Shown piece by piece: positions 52,213 through 60,850 of a stretch of 64,000 nt of DNA. Within the stretch, counting starts at the first letter, position 1. Each line of letters begins with the position of its first letter. The stretch lies in assembly GCA_025869365.1 (NCBI GenBank), contig JAOZVV010000187.1, positions 1 to 64,000 on the forward strand, in the 5' to 3' direction. Source of the DNA: Pseudonocardia sp. Its GTDB lineage: Bacteria > Actinomycetota > Actinomycetes > Mycobacteriales > Pseudonocardiaceae. A model generated the notes under the pieces. It was not told the DNA's origin. It worked only from the letters and a program-made list of their open reading frames with translations, and did not search any database. A program made the translations under genes and the position numbers.

Positions 52213-52430
52213 TCCGCCCCGCCCGCGCGGGCGGCGGACCGGTCCGATGCGGACCGGAAGGGGGCGTTCACATCTCGGTCCGGTCTCGCCCGGCCTCCCC
52301 GATTGCGGGGTGCGGCCGGGAGCCATAGGTTCGGCGTACCGGTCGCCTGTCGTGACCGGAGTCACACGAGGATGTGTGTCGCCGGCCTGCCGTGCTGCGG
52401 TCGTCCGGTGGCCGTGAACGGGAGGCCGTG

Positions 52431-53816
52431 ATGGGGGAGCCGCCGGGATCCCGGACCAGTGGTCCGGGTCGGATGCGGGCCGGCGGACGGCGGACATGGG
52501 CGGCGGCGGGGGCGGCGCTCCTGTCCTCGGCCGTGATCGCCGGCTGTTCGAGCGCCGCGACCGGGCCACCGGTCCTGAACTTCTACACCCCCGCGGACGG
52601 CGCCACCCAGTACGGGCAGGCGGCAGCGGACTGCACGGCGCAGGCGAACGGCCGCTACACGATCGTCTCGCAGACCCTGCCGAAGGGCGCGGACGACCAG
52701 CGGCTGCAGCTCGCGCGCCGGCTCGTCGCCGGGGACACCGCCGTGGACATCATGGGCATCGACGTCACGTGGACCGCGGAGTTCGCGACCGCCGGATGGA
52801 TCACCAAGCTGCCCCCCGACGTCGCCGCGCAGGTCTCGCAGGGCACGCTCGAGGGTCCGCTGGAGACGGCGAAGTTCAAGGGCGACCTCTACGCCGCGCC
52901 GCTCAACACGAACACCCAGATCCTCTGGTACCGCAAGGACCTCGCCCCGACGCCGCCGAAGACGTGGGACGAGATGATCTCCATGTCCGAGGCGCTGCAG
53001 AAGCAGGGGCTGCCGTCGTACATCGAGGTCCAGGGTGCGCAGTACGAGGGCCTCTCGGTGTGGTTCAACACCATGATCAACAGTGCCGGTGGCCAGATCG
53101 TCGACGAGAACGGCACCGTCCTGATCGGTCAGGAGCCCGGTAAGGGTGCCGCCGAGAAGGCCGCGTCGATCATGCAGCGGGTGGCGGCCTCGCCGGCCTC
53201 GGACCCGTCGCTGTCGGTGGCCAAGGAGAACGACGGCCGGCTCGCGATGGAGGCCGGCACCGCCGCCTTCCAGATCAACTACCCGTTCGTCTACGCCTCG
53301 ATCAACACCCCGCCCCCGGACGGCGGCGGTGGCGGCACCTTCATCGATGCCCAGGGCAAGCCGTCCGCGACGGACACCGGGAAGCGCGTGATCGACGAGT
53401 TCGCCTGGGCCCCGTACCCGTCGGTGATCCCGGGGACCCCGGCGAAGCCGACGATCGGCGGGCTGAACCTGGCCGTCAGCACGACGTCGCTGCACCCGGA
53501 CCTGGCCTTCGAGGCGGTCCAGTGCCTGCGCAGCGAGGCCAACCAGCTGCGCAACGCCACGGACGCCGGTGTCCCGCCGACGCTCGAGTCCCTCTACACG
53601 GACCCGGCGTTCCAGGCGAAGTACCCGGCCTGGCAGGCGATCAAGGAGGCGCTGGACAACGCCAGCGTCCGGCCCAAGACCCCGGCCTACCAGAGCATCT
53701 CGATCGTCCTGTCCGACCTGCTGAACCCGCCCGCGCAGATCGACCCGCAGGCCGTCGTCGGGGAGATGGCCGAGCAGGTCGTCAGCGCGGAGAACTCGGA
53801 GGGACTGGTCCCGTGA
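52431..53816 (+). CDS. lpqY: Trehalose-type ABC transporter binding lipoprotein LpqY
   Basis: 461 residues from the ATG at 52431, with GGAGG about 7 nt upstream. The signal peptide ends at VIAGC, a lipobox. The body is a family 1 sugar-binding protein (LNFYTPADGATQYGQAA, LARRLVAGDTAVDIMGIDVTWTAEFATAGW, APLNTNTQILWYRKDL). Gene order with sugABC matches Rv1235-Rv1238, the trehalose-recycling importer; substrate here is inferred from that. The stop overlaps sugA. Confidence 0.92.
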   Translation: MGEPPGSRTSGPGRMRAGGRRTWAAAGAALLSSAVIAGCSSAATGPPVLNFYTPADGATQYGQAAADCTAQANGRYTIVSQTLPKGADDQRLQLARRLVAGDTAVDIMGIDVTWTAEFATAGWITKLPPDVAAQVSQGTLEGPLETAKFKGDLYAAPLNTNTQILWYRKDLAPTPPKTWDEMISMSEALQKQGLPSYIEVQGAQYEGLSVWFNTMINSAGGQIVDENGTVLIGQEPGKGAAEKAASIMQRVAASPASDPSLSVAKENDGRLAMEAGTAAFQINYPFVYASINTPPPDGGGGGTFIDAQGKPSATDTGKRVIDEFAWAPYPSVIPGTPAKPTIGGLNLAVSTTSLHPDLAFEAVQCLRSEANQLRNATDAGVPPTLESLYTDPAFQAKYPAWQAIKEALDNASVRPKTPAYQSISIVLSDLLNPPAQIDPQAVVGEMAEQVVSAENSEGLVP

Positions 53817-54775
53817 GCATCGACAGTGGAGCCCGCCCGACGGTGCCCGAACAGGGCCGGCCGGCCCCGTCGCACCGGACGGGCAAACCGGCGTTGTCCG
53901 AGGGCAAGAAGGCCGAGCGCAAGCTCGGGCTGCTGCTCTGCGCGCCGGCGGCGATCATCATGGTGCTGGTCACCGGCTACCCCATCGTCTACGCGGTGTG
54001 GCTCTCGCTGCAGCGCTACGACCTGCGGTTCCCCGCTGAGCAGGAGTTCGCCGGCCTCGCGAACTATGCGGCGGTGCTCACGTCGAGCTACTGGTGGAGC
54101 GCCTTCTTCGTCACTGTGATCATCACGGTGATCTCGGTGGCCATCGAGTTCGTGCTCGGGCTCGCGCTCGCGCTGATCATGCACCGGACGATCGTGGCCC
54201 GCGGGCTCACCCGGACCGTCGTGCTGATCCCCTACGGCATCGTCACCGTCGTCGCGGCGTTCAGCTGGCAGTTCGCCTGGACCCCGGACAAGGGGTACCT
54301 CGCGGCCCTGCTGCCCGAGGGGGCCGCGCCGCTGACGGACCAGGTCTCCGCGCTGGCGATCATCATCCTGGCCGAGGTCTGGAAGACGACGCCGTTCATG
54401 GCGCTGCTGCTGATGGCGGGGCTGGCGCTGGTGCCGGACGACCTGCTCAAGGCCGCGCAGGTGGACGGCGCCGGGCCGTGGCAGCGGCTCACGAAGATCA
54501 TCCTGCCGATGATGAAACCGGCGATCCTCGTCGCGCTGCTGTTCCGCACGCTCGACGCCTTCCGCGTCTTCGACAACATCTACATCCTGACCCAGGGCTC
54601 CAACGGGACCGGATCCGTCTCGATGTTGGGCTACGACAACCTGTTCAAGGCCTTCAACCTCGGCATCGGCTCGGCGATCAGCGTGCTGATCTTCATCGCG
54701 GTCGCGCTGATCGCGTTCCTGTTCATCAAGATATTCGGGGCCGCGGCACCCGGATCCGACGAGGGGAAGCGCTGA
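53813..54775 (+). CDS. sugA: Trehalose-type ABC transporter permease SugA
   Basis: 320 residues from the GTG at 53813. Six membrane helices follow a charged N-terminus. The coupling loop is [27 protein letters not shown] (EAA-like). It pairs with SugB in the membrane. It overlaps lpqY (GTGA) and sugB (TGATG), so all are one operon. Confidence 0.93.
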   Translation: MSIDSGARPTVPEQGRPAPSHRTGKPALSEGKKAERKLGLLLCAPAAIIMVLVTGYPIVYAVWLSLQRYDLRFPAEQEFAGLANYAAVLTSSYWWSAFFVTVIITVISVAIEFVLGLALALIMHRTIVARGLTRTVVLIPYGIVTVVAAFSWQFAWTPDKGYLAALLPEGAAPLTDQVSALAIIILAEVWKTTPFMALLLMAGLALVPDDLLKAAQVDGAGPWQRLTKIILPMMKPAILVALLFRTLDAFRVFDNIYILTQGSNGTGSVSMLGYDNLFKAFNLGIGSAISVLIFIAVALIAFLFIKIFGAAAPGSDEGKR

Positions 54776-55641
54776 TGGCCACGGCGGTTGCCGCTCCGAC
54801 CCGCGGAAGCGGGCAGAGCGCCGCGTCGAAGAAGACCTGGTGGTCCGTCGCCAACCTGGTCGTCCTGCTCTACGCGCTGATCCCCGTCCTGTGGATCCTG
54901 AGCCTGTCCTTCAAGACCGCGGACACGGTGACGGACGGGAACTTCATCCCGCGCTCGTGGACGTTCGAGAACTACGCCCAGGTCTTCCAGATCGACCTGT
55001 TCACCTCGGCGCTGATCAACTCCATCGGCATCGCGATCATCTCGACCGTGCTCGCCGTCGTCATCGGGACGATGGCCGCCTACGCGATCGCCAGGCTGGA
55101 CTTCCCCGGCAAGAAGCTCCTGGTCGGGGTGTCGCTGCTGATCGCGATGTTCCCGCAGATCTCGCTGGTCACACCGCTGTTCAACATCGAGCGCGCGATC
55201 GGGCTCTTCGACACCTGGCCCGGCCTGATCCTGCCGTACATCACCTTCGCCCTGCCGCTGTCCATCTACACGCTCTCGGCCTTCTTCCGGGAGATCCCGT
55301 GGGAGCTGGAGAAGGCGGCCCAGATGGACGGCGCGACGCCGCTGCAGGCCTTCCGCTCGGTGATCGTCCCGCTGGCCGCGCCGGGCGTGTTCACCACCGC
55401 GATCCTGGTGTTCATCTTCTGCTGGAACGACTTCCTGTTCGCCGTCTCGCTGACGTCGACGAGCAGGTCCCAGACGGCGACGGTCGCGATCTCCCAGTTC
55501 ACCGGCGCCTCGCAGTTCGCCGAGCCCACCGGCTCGATCGCGGCGGCAGCCGTCCTGCTCACCATTCCGATCATCATCTTCGTGCTGTTCTTCCAGCGCC
55601 GGATCGTCGCCGGCCTGACCTCCGGTGCAGTGAAGGGTTAA
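54775..55641 (+). CDS. sugB: Trehalose-type ABC transporter permease SugB
   Basis: 288 residues from the ATG at 54775, overlapping the sugA stop. MalG-type permease: first helix [20 protein letters not shown], coupling loop [29 protein letters not shown]. The longer upstream open frame overlaps sugA and was rejected. Confidence 0.94.
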   Translation: MATAVAAPTRGSGQSAASKKTWWSVANLVVLLYALIPVLWILSLSFKTADTVTDGNFIPRSWTFENYAQVFQIDLFTSALINSIGIAIISTVLAVVIGTMAAYAIARLDFPGKKLLVGVSLLIAMFPQISLVTPLFNIERAIGLFDTWPGLILPYITFALPLSIYTLSAFFREIPWELEKAAQMDGATPLQAFRSVIVPLAAPGVFTTAILVFIFCWNDFLFAVSLTSTSRSQTATVAISQFTGASQFAEPTGSIAAAAVLLTIPIIIFVLFFQRRIVAGLTSGAVKG

Positions 55642-55653
55642 GGGGTATCCGAC

Positions 55654-56856
55654 ATGGCTGACATCGTCCTGGACAACGTGGTCAAGCGGTACCCGGACGG
55701 CACGCTGGGCGCCGACCACGTCAACATCGAGATCGCGGACGGCGAGTTCATCATCCTGGTCGGGCCGTCGGGCTGCGGGAAGTCGACGACGCTCAACATG
55801 ATCGCCGGCCTGGAGGACATCTCCGACGGGGAGCTGCGCATCGGCGGCGAGCGGGTCAACGAGAAGGCGCCCAAGGACCGGGACATCGCGATGGTGTTCC
55901 AGTCCTACGCGCTCTACCCGCACATGACGGTGCGGGAGAACATGGCCTTCCCGCTCAAGCTCGCGAAGATGAACAAGGCCGAGATCGAGAAGAAGGTCAA
56001 CGAGGCCGCCGAGATCCTGGACCTCACCCAGCACCTGGACCGCAAACCCGCCAACATGTCCGGCGGCCAGCGGCAGCGGGTCGCGATGGGCCGGGCGATC
56101 GTCCGCAGCCCCAAGGCGTTCCTGATGGACGAGCCGCTGTCCAACCTCGACGCCAAGCTGCGCGTGCAGATGCGGACGATGGTCTCGAAGCTGCAGCAGC
56201 GGCTGGAGACGACGACCGTCTACGTCACGCACGACCAGACCGAGGCCATGACCCTCGGGGACCGCATCGTCGTCATGCGGGGCGGGGTGGTGCAGCAGAT
56301 CGGCTCGCCGCAGACGCTGTACGACACCCCGAAGAACCTGTTCGTCGCGGGCTTCATCGGCTCGCCCGCGATGAACTTCCTCCCGGCGACGCTGGAGAAC
56401 GGGGTGTTCCGCACGGCGCTGGGGGACCTGACGCTCACCGACGAGCTTCGCCAGCACCTCGAGGCCTCCGACGCGCCGCGCGAGCTCATCGTCGGCATCC
56501 GGCCGGAGCACTTCGAGGATGCCTCGCTCGTCGAGGAACACCAGCGGCCGAAGGGCTCGATCTTCACCGCGGAGGTCGACGTGCTGGAGTCCATGGGCTC
56601 GGACAAGTTCGCCTACTTCTCGGTGCAGGGCGAGCAGGCGATGTCCGACGACCTCGCGGACCTCGCCGCGGACGCGGGCACTGCGGACGTCCCGGGAGGG
56701 GACACCGGCACGCTCGTCACCCGCCTCTCCGCGGCCTCGACCGCGACCGAGGGCCGCTCCTCGGAGGTGTGGGTGGACACGAGCAAGATCCAGGTCTTCG
56801 ACCCGCACAGCGGCCGGAACCTGACCACGAAGGAGGCCACGCCCGCGCACGCCTGA
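55654..56856 (+). CDS. sugC: Trehalose-type ABC transporter ATPase SugC
   Basis: 400 residues. Walker [10 protein letters not shown], signature [15 protein letters not shown], Walker [13 protein letters not shown] and the switch THDQTEA. The C-terminal regulatory TOBE/MalK-like domain ([15 protein letters not shown]) has an inserted acidic stretch ([19 protein letters not shown]). It energises LpqY-SugAB. It starts 12 bp after sugB. Confidence 0.95.
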   Translation: MADIVLDNVVKRYPDGTLGADHVNIEIADGEFIILVGPSGCGKSTTLNMIAGLEDISDGELRIGGERVNEKAPKDRDIAMVFQSYALYPHMTVRENMAFPLKLAKMNKAEIEKKVNEAAEILDLTQHLDRKPANMSGGQRQRVAMGRAIVRSPKAFLMDEPLSNLDAKLRVQMRTMVSKLQQRLETTTVYVTHDQTEAMTLGDRIVVMRGGVVQQIGSPQTLYDTPKNLFVAGFIGSPAMNFLPATLENGVFRTALGDLTLTDELRQHLEASDAPRELIVGIRPEHFEDASLVEEHQRPKGSIFTAEVDVLESMGSDKFAYFSVQGEQAMSDDLADLAADAGTADVPGGDTGTLVTRLSAASTATEGRSSEVWVDTSKIQVFDPHSGRNLTTKEATPAHA

Positions 56857-56900
56857 CCCCCGCACGTCGCGACGGGGGAGTCGAACCTCAGGGTCCCTGA

Positions 56901-56921
56901 ACGTGCAACGTGCAACGTGCA
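56901..56921. repeat. Tandem ACGTGCA x3
   Basis: Three exact copies of the 7-bp unit ACGTGCA, 44 bp after the sugC stop. It may be a slippage-prone microsatellite. Confidence 0.9.
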
Positions 56922-56942
56922 TCCGAGCGCGAGGTGTCCCGG

Positions 56943-57278
56943 CGAGTCGCGGTCTAGGACCGGGCGAGTCGGGGTGTGAGGCCGCGCGAGTCGCGGTCTG
57001 GGGCCGGGCGAGTCGCGATCTGGGCGAGTCGGGGTCCGGGATCGTGATCACCAGTTGCGGTACCAGGCGGTCATATTCGGCCGCGATGTACCGCAACTGG
57101 TGATCAACCCCTGCCGCGGCTCATCCGCGGCGCGGGACGGACCCGGTGCGGACGGCGTCGCGTACAGATCCGGCGGTCGGCGAGATTCCGCAAGGAGAGG
57201 GCTCGGCCCGGAACGGGTTCGAGACCGCGACTCGCACGGCCTCACACCGCGACTCGCGCGGCCCGAGATCGCGACTCG
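56943..57278. repeat. Nested array of CGAGTCGCGGTCT words around a palindrome
   Basis: Forward words lie at 56943, 56965, 56987, 57009 and 57025 (each 13 bp, consensus CGAGTCGCGGTCT; spacing 22, 22, 22 and 16 bp). Inverted words end at 57234, 57256 and 57278, again 22 bp apart. The same core occurs in the arms of the 1518-1609 repeat. Confidence 0.9.
57045..57106. repeat. Perfect 19-bp palindrome TGATCACCAGTTGCGGTAC
   Basis: Arms 57045-57063 and 57088-57106 are exact reverse complements around a 24-bp loop. It sits at the centre of the CGAGTCGCGG array and resembles the diverged palindrome at 22701-22760. Confidence 0.9.
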
Positions 57279-57309
57279 CGGGGCGGGAGGGCCGACCCGC
57301 GGGGCGGGG

Positions 57310-58149
57310 TCAGCGGGTGGGGTGGGCGCGGAGGTGCTCGACGACCTCGTCGTCCCAGCGGTGGGTGCGGAGCAGGCGGTAGCGCTGGCAGGCGAGCTGC
57401 AGGTAGGCGTCGGTGTCCGTGCGGTTCCCGATCAGGTCGGCCTGCCGCAGCATCCGCACCACCGGCTTGTACTCCTCGGACCACCAGCGGCGGGCGACGG
57501 TCTCGCGGTCGCAGTACCGGTTCTCGTGCTGCATGAGCCGGAACCCCCACGCCTCCACGGTCTGGCTCAGCTCGGCGTAGCTCCACGGGTCCGCGACCTC
57601 GATGGACTCGAGGGCCTTGTCCCGCAGCGGGACCCGATCGATGAAGACCCTCCGCAGGTCCTTGGTGATCAGGTCCCCCCGGTGGACGATGCCGTTCGGG
57701 TCGATCTTCGTGGTCACCTCGGTGACGAACGCGTCGATCGTCCGGAGCTTCAGTGCGATCGCCACGGAGACGCGGTGGTGCCCGTCCTTGACGAAGTGCA
57801 GCCCACCCACCCGGTACACGTCGATCGGCGGGATCGTCTCGCCCCGCCGCTGGGCGCGGGCGAGCCGCTCCCAGCGCTCGCGGGTGCGGGGTGAGCGTGG
57901 GCGGAAGGAGCGGTCGAAGTCCTTCGTCCGGTCGACGCTGCCGACGACCGTCTCCAGCGCGATGAGCTGGAGCCCGAGGCGACGTTCCCCGGTGCGGCCC
58001 AGCGCGGACACCACCTCGTCGAACGGCAGGATCTCGGAGACGTCGTCCGGCTCGTGGCGCAGCCAGGCGGCGAGGCGGGAGAGCACCTGACGGCGACGGA
58101 TCCGCAGGAAGTCGTGTTCCGCATCCGCCTGCGGGAAGCCGGTCTCCAC
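57310..58149 (-). CDS. ParB-like domain protein
   Basis: 279 residues from the GTG at 58149. The middle contains IPPIDVYRVGGLHFVKDGHHRVSVAIALKLRTIDAFV, the ParB/sulfiredoxin-like core with its D-G-H-H-R motif. The N-terminal region (LRIRRRQVLSRLAAWL) and the C-terminal 100 residues (ENRYCDRETVARRWWSEEY) are helical and not recognised. There is no ParA partner or parS site, so it is unlikely to partition chromosomes; a CTPase-type switch or nuclease is possible. The start shares one base with the upstream phosphoesterase stop. Confidence 0.75.
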   Translation of the reverse strand: METGFPQADAEHDFLRIRRRQVLSRLAAWLRHEPDDVSEILPFDEVVSALGRTGERRLGLQLIALETVVGSVDRTKDFDRSFRPRSPRTRERWERLARAQRRGETIPPIDVYRVGGLHFVKDGHHRVSVAIALKLRTIDAFVTEVTTKIDPNGIVHRGDLITKDLRRVFIDRVPLRDKALESIEVADPWSYAELSQTVEAWGFRLMQHENRYCDRETVARRWWSEEYKPVVRMLRQADLIGNRTDTDAYLQLACQRYRLLRTHRWDDEVVEHLRAHPTR

Positions 58150-58796
58150 TACACGTCCCACACCTTCCGGCCGACGACGTTCACGACGCGCGTCGAGCCC
58201 AGCGTCCGGTCCGGAACCGGCTCGCCGTGGGGATGGATGTGCCCGTGCACGAGCCACCGCGGCCGCAACGCCGCGACGAGCCCGTGCAGGCACTCGAAGC
58301 CGCGGTGCGGCCCGTCCTCACGGTCCCCGCAGCGCCGCGGCGGGGCGTGGGTGAGCAGGACGTCCACGCCGCGCCCGTCCTTCCGCCGCGCCCGCCGGGC
58401 GATCCGGGCGAGCCGGCGTGCGCGACGGGCCTGCTCGGCCTCGCTCCACTGGTTCGGCCCCGGGCGGTAGCGCAGGCAGCCGCCGAGCCCGGCGATCCGC
58501 AGGCCCGCCACGTCGAGGACCCGGCCGTCCGCGTTCTCGAAGCCCGCGGGGCCGGGCCACGCGCTCGGCTGGCCGGCCTGCAGCCACAGGCCGCGGCGCT
58601 GGGAGAAGCCGGTGAGATCGCGGTCGTGGTTGCCGGGGACCATGACCCCGGGGCGGTCGAGGGTGTTCGCGATGTCCGCGAGGTAGTCGAACGGGAGATC
58701 CCCGGCGCCCAGGACGAGGGCGACGTCGTGCCACCGGGCGGCGGCGATGCGCAGTCCGGCGACCTCCTCGTCGCTCACGGCCAGTGTTCGGACCAT
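58149..58796 (-). CDS. Metallophosphoesterase
   Basis: 215 residues from the ATG at 58796; a TTG at 58805 is also possible. Calcineurin-like motifs: LGAGDLPF (GD), VMVPGNHDRDL (GNHD), LLTHAPPRRCG and WLVHGHIHPHG (GHxH). The first motif reads AVSDEEV, lacking the usual DxH His, as in several family branches. It should hydrolyse a phosphoester, substrate unknown. Translationally coupled to the ParB-like gene. Confidence 0.85.
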   Translation of the reverse strand: MVRTLAVSDEEVAGLRIAAARWHDVALVLGAGDLPFDYLADIANTLDRPGVMVPGNHDRDLTGFSQRRGLWLQAGQPSAWPGPAGFENADGRVLDVAGLRIAGLGGCLRYRPGPNQWSEAEQARRARRLARIARRARRKDGRGVDVLLTHAPPRRCGDREDGPHRGFECLHGLVAALRPRWLVHGHIHPHGEPVPDRTLGSTRVVNVVGRKVWDV

Positions 58797-58862
58797 CGAG
58801 CGCAAGGGTACGGCGCGCGCGTCGTCCTTGGGTGCTGGCGGTTGATGGGTGAGGATTGGGGA

Positions 58863-59774
58863 GTGACCGGTCCGGAGCGCGAGACCCCCCAGCCGTCACC
58901 GCCGCTGGGGCCCTCGACGGTGGCCCATGCCTTCGACGAGCAGGCCGCCAGCTACGACAAGCTGGTCGGGGCCAATCCCGGCTACCACGAGCACCTGCGG
59001 CTCTCGGCCCGCCGGATGGGTCTTCGCGGGCGGGGCCTGCGCCTGCTCGACCTCGGCTGCGGGACGGGTGCCTCCACCGAGGCGCTGCTCGGCGCGGCCC
59101 CCGGCTCGGAGGTGGTGGCCGTCGACGCCTCGGCCGGGATGCTCCGCCAGGCGAAGAACAAGAACTGGCCGCCCGGCATGCAGTGGGTCCACTCCACGCT
59201 CGCGGAGCTCCCCGCGAAGGGCGTGCGCGGACCCTTCGACGGCATCTTCGCGGCCTACCTGGTGCGCAACCTCCCGGATCCGGACGCCGGCCTGCGGCAG
59301 ATCTTCGACCTGCTCAAACCCGGTGCGCCGGTGGCGATCCACGAGTACTCGGTCCGGGACCACGTGCGCAGCCGGATCGTCTGGGGCCTGGTCTCCTGGA
59401 TGGTGATCATCCCGATGGCGAAGATCCGCAGCGGCGACACCACGCTCTACCGGTACCTGTGGCGGAGCGTGCGGGACTTCGACGGCGTCGACACCTTCAC
59501 CTCGCGGATGGCGAAGGCCGGGTTCACCGACATCCGGGTCCAGACGATGCCGGGCTGGCAGCAGCACGTCGTCCACACGTTCCTCGGACGCAGGCCCGCC
59601 GAGGAGGCCGTCGTCCTGGAGCCCGGCAGGCTCACCCCCGAACACGCCGGCCCCCGGCCGAGCCCGCGGCCGCGGCACACGCCCGACTTCACCGAGCGCG
59701 ACGGCGGCGCCGACGACCTGGGCTACGGGGACGACGTCGAGACCCCGCCGGCCGGGACCCCGCCGACGTCCTGA
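58863..59774 (+). CDS. SAM-dependent methyltransferase (UbiE/CrtT-like)
   Basis: 303 residues from the GTG at 58863 (GAGG 8 nt upstream); ATG 58845 is in frame. Motif I is LRLLDLGCGTGASTEAL, followed by VVAVDASAGML and FDGIFAAYLVRNLPDPDAGLRQIFDLLKPGAP. A hydrophobic stretch VWGLVSWMVIIPMAKI suggests membrane contact and a lipid-like substrate, as for quinone or carotenoid methyltransferases. The C-terminal 60 residues are Pro/Asp-rich. It converges with the Rieske gene. Confidence 0.85.
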   Translation: MTGPERETPQPSPPLGPSTVAHAFDEQAASYDKLVGANPGYHEHLRLSARRMGLRGRGLRLLDLGCGTGASTEALLGAAPGSEVVAVDASAGMLRQAKNKNWPPGMQWVHSTLAELPAKGVRGPFDGIFAAYLVRNLPDPDAGLRQIFDLLKPGAPVAIHEYSVRDHVRSRIVWGLVSWMVIIPMAKIRSGDTTLYRYLWRSVRDFDGVDTFTSRMAKAGFTDIRVQTMPGWQQHVVHTFLGRRPAEEAVVLEPGRLTPEHAGPRPSPRPRHTPDFTERDGGADDLGYGDDVETPPAGTPPTS

Positions 59775-59784
59775 TCCCTCGTCG

Positions 59785-60780
59785 TCAGCGGCCGGACCGC
59801 AACGCGTACCGCCGCTCCGCGTAGGCGATGTCGTCGCGCCACAGCCGCGAGGCGGTGCTCGCGACCAGCGGCCGCAGGGCCCGCGCGACCGTCGTCGCCC
59901 GCGCGAACCCGCGCCGTCCCGAGTACGCGACGACGGCTTCGATCACCGCGGTGCGGGCGGCACCGTCCGGCCCGGGACGCAACGGCGTCGCATGCGTCTC
60001 GACGACGGAGCCGGTGCCCTCGCCGTCGACGATCTCCATCGTGACCGTGCGCGGGTCCGGGCAGCTGAACTCCGCGCGCACCGGTACCCCGAACGGCCCG
60101 GCGACCTTGAACGAGACCTCGACGAGGAACCGGTCCTCGGCGGACGGGCAGTCCACCGGCGGCGCGCTGAGCACCCGCAAGGTGGCGAACGAGTACGGGT
60201 GGAGCCAGGAGCCGTGCCACGGGTCGAGGCGGTTGGCGATCACGTCCGTCGGCTCGCAGCGGCCGAACGCGGTGGCCACGGCGTCGAACGAGCCGGCCCG
60301 CGGCGGGCGGGGACCGAGGAGGGGGCGCTCGGTCGGGGCCTCGCCGTCCGGCAGCGCGTCGTCGAGGCGGACCCAGGTGAGGACCCCGTCGTCGAAGGCG
60401 GGGAGGCTGGGCCAGCCGGGTCGCCCGCCGGGCCCGAGCGACATCCCGTGCCAGCGGCAGACCAGCGCGTCGCCGTGCACGGGGGCGTCGCAGAGGGCGG
60501 CGCCGAGGTGCGGGCACGCACCCGGGCCGGCGTGCACCCCACCCGCGGTGTCCCGCCAGGCGACGACCTCGCGACCGGCCACGATCCGCCCGTACGCCCG
60601 GTCCGCGCGCACCTCCCGGCTGCCGGCGAGCACGAACCAGCCCCCCGACGGCCGGGCCGCGGCCCGGTCCGCCGCGGCCCGGATCAGCGTGGGCGAGGCG
60701 TCCCGCCAGGACGGTTCCTGCTCGGCCCAGCGCGGGATCCGGAGCCGCCGCAGCGGGGTCCGGGGTTCGCGTTCGTCCAT
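59785..60780 (-). CDS. Rieske [2Fe-2S] protein (DUF5914-like)
   Basis: 331 residues. The Rieske cluster motifs are GACPHLGAALCD (C-x-H) and LVCRWHGMSLG (C-x2-H), at residues about 87-115. The rest resembles the DUF5914 C-terminal domain that I recall from actinobacterial Rieske proteins near carotenoid-type genes. It is probably a monooxygenase or ring hydroxylase component. Its gene converges with the methyltransferase with only 10 bp between stops, so the pair may be functionally linked. Confidence 0.78.
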   Translation of the reverse strand: MDEREPRTPLRRLRIPRWAEQEPSWRDASPTLIRAAADRAAARPSGGWFVLAGSREVRADRAYGRIVAGREVVAWRDTAGGVHAGPGACPHLGAALCDAPVHGDALVCRWHGMSLGPGGRPGWPSLPAFDDGVLTWVRLDDALPDGEAPTERPLLGPRPPRAGSFDAVATAFGRCEPTDVIANRLDPWHGSWLHPYSFATLRVLSAPPVDCPSAEDRFLVEVSFKVAGPFGVPVRAEFSCPDPRTVTMEIVDGEGTGSVVETHATPLRPGPDGAARTAVIEAVVAYSGRRGFARATTVARALRPLVASTASRLWRDDIAYAERRYALRSGR

Positions 60781-60850
60781 GTGTCGAATGTAGGACCGCT
60801 CCGCGGGCGCGGCGACACGACCGAATGCCGACGCGCGGGCGGGTGGGAGC

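Larger units (their letters stand above)
56857..57309. other. 453-bp convergent gap filled with repeats
   Basis: No supported gene lies between sugC and the minus-strand ParB-like gene. It holds a 7-bp tandem repeat, five direct and three inverted CGAGTCGCGGTCT-type words, and a perfect 19-bp palindrome, listed separately. Confidence 0.85.

Noticed and set aside
54631-57096. 821-residue minus-strand open frame
   Set aside because: Antisense to sugB and sugC, which carry complete motifs; the frame is low-complexity.
56943-57278. Possible CRISPR array from regularly spaced 13-bp words
   Set aside because: Units are too short, spacers are only 9 bp, copies occur in both orientations, and no cas genes are present.
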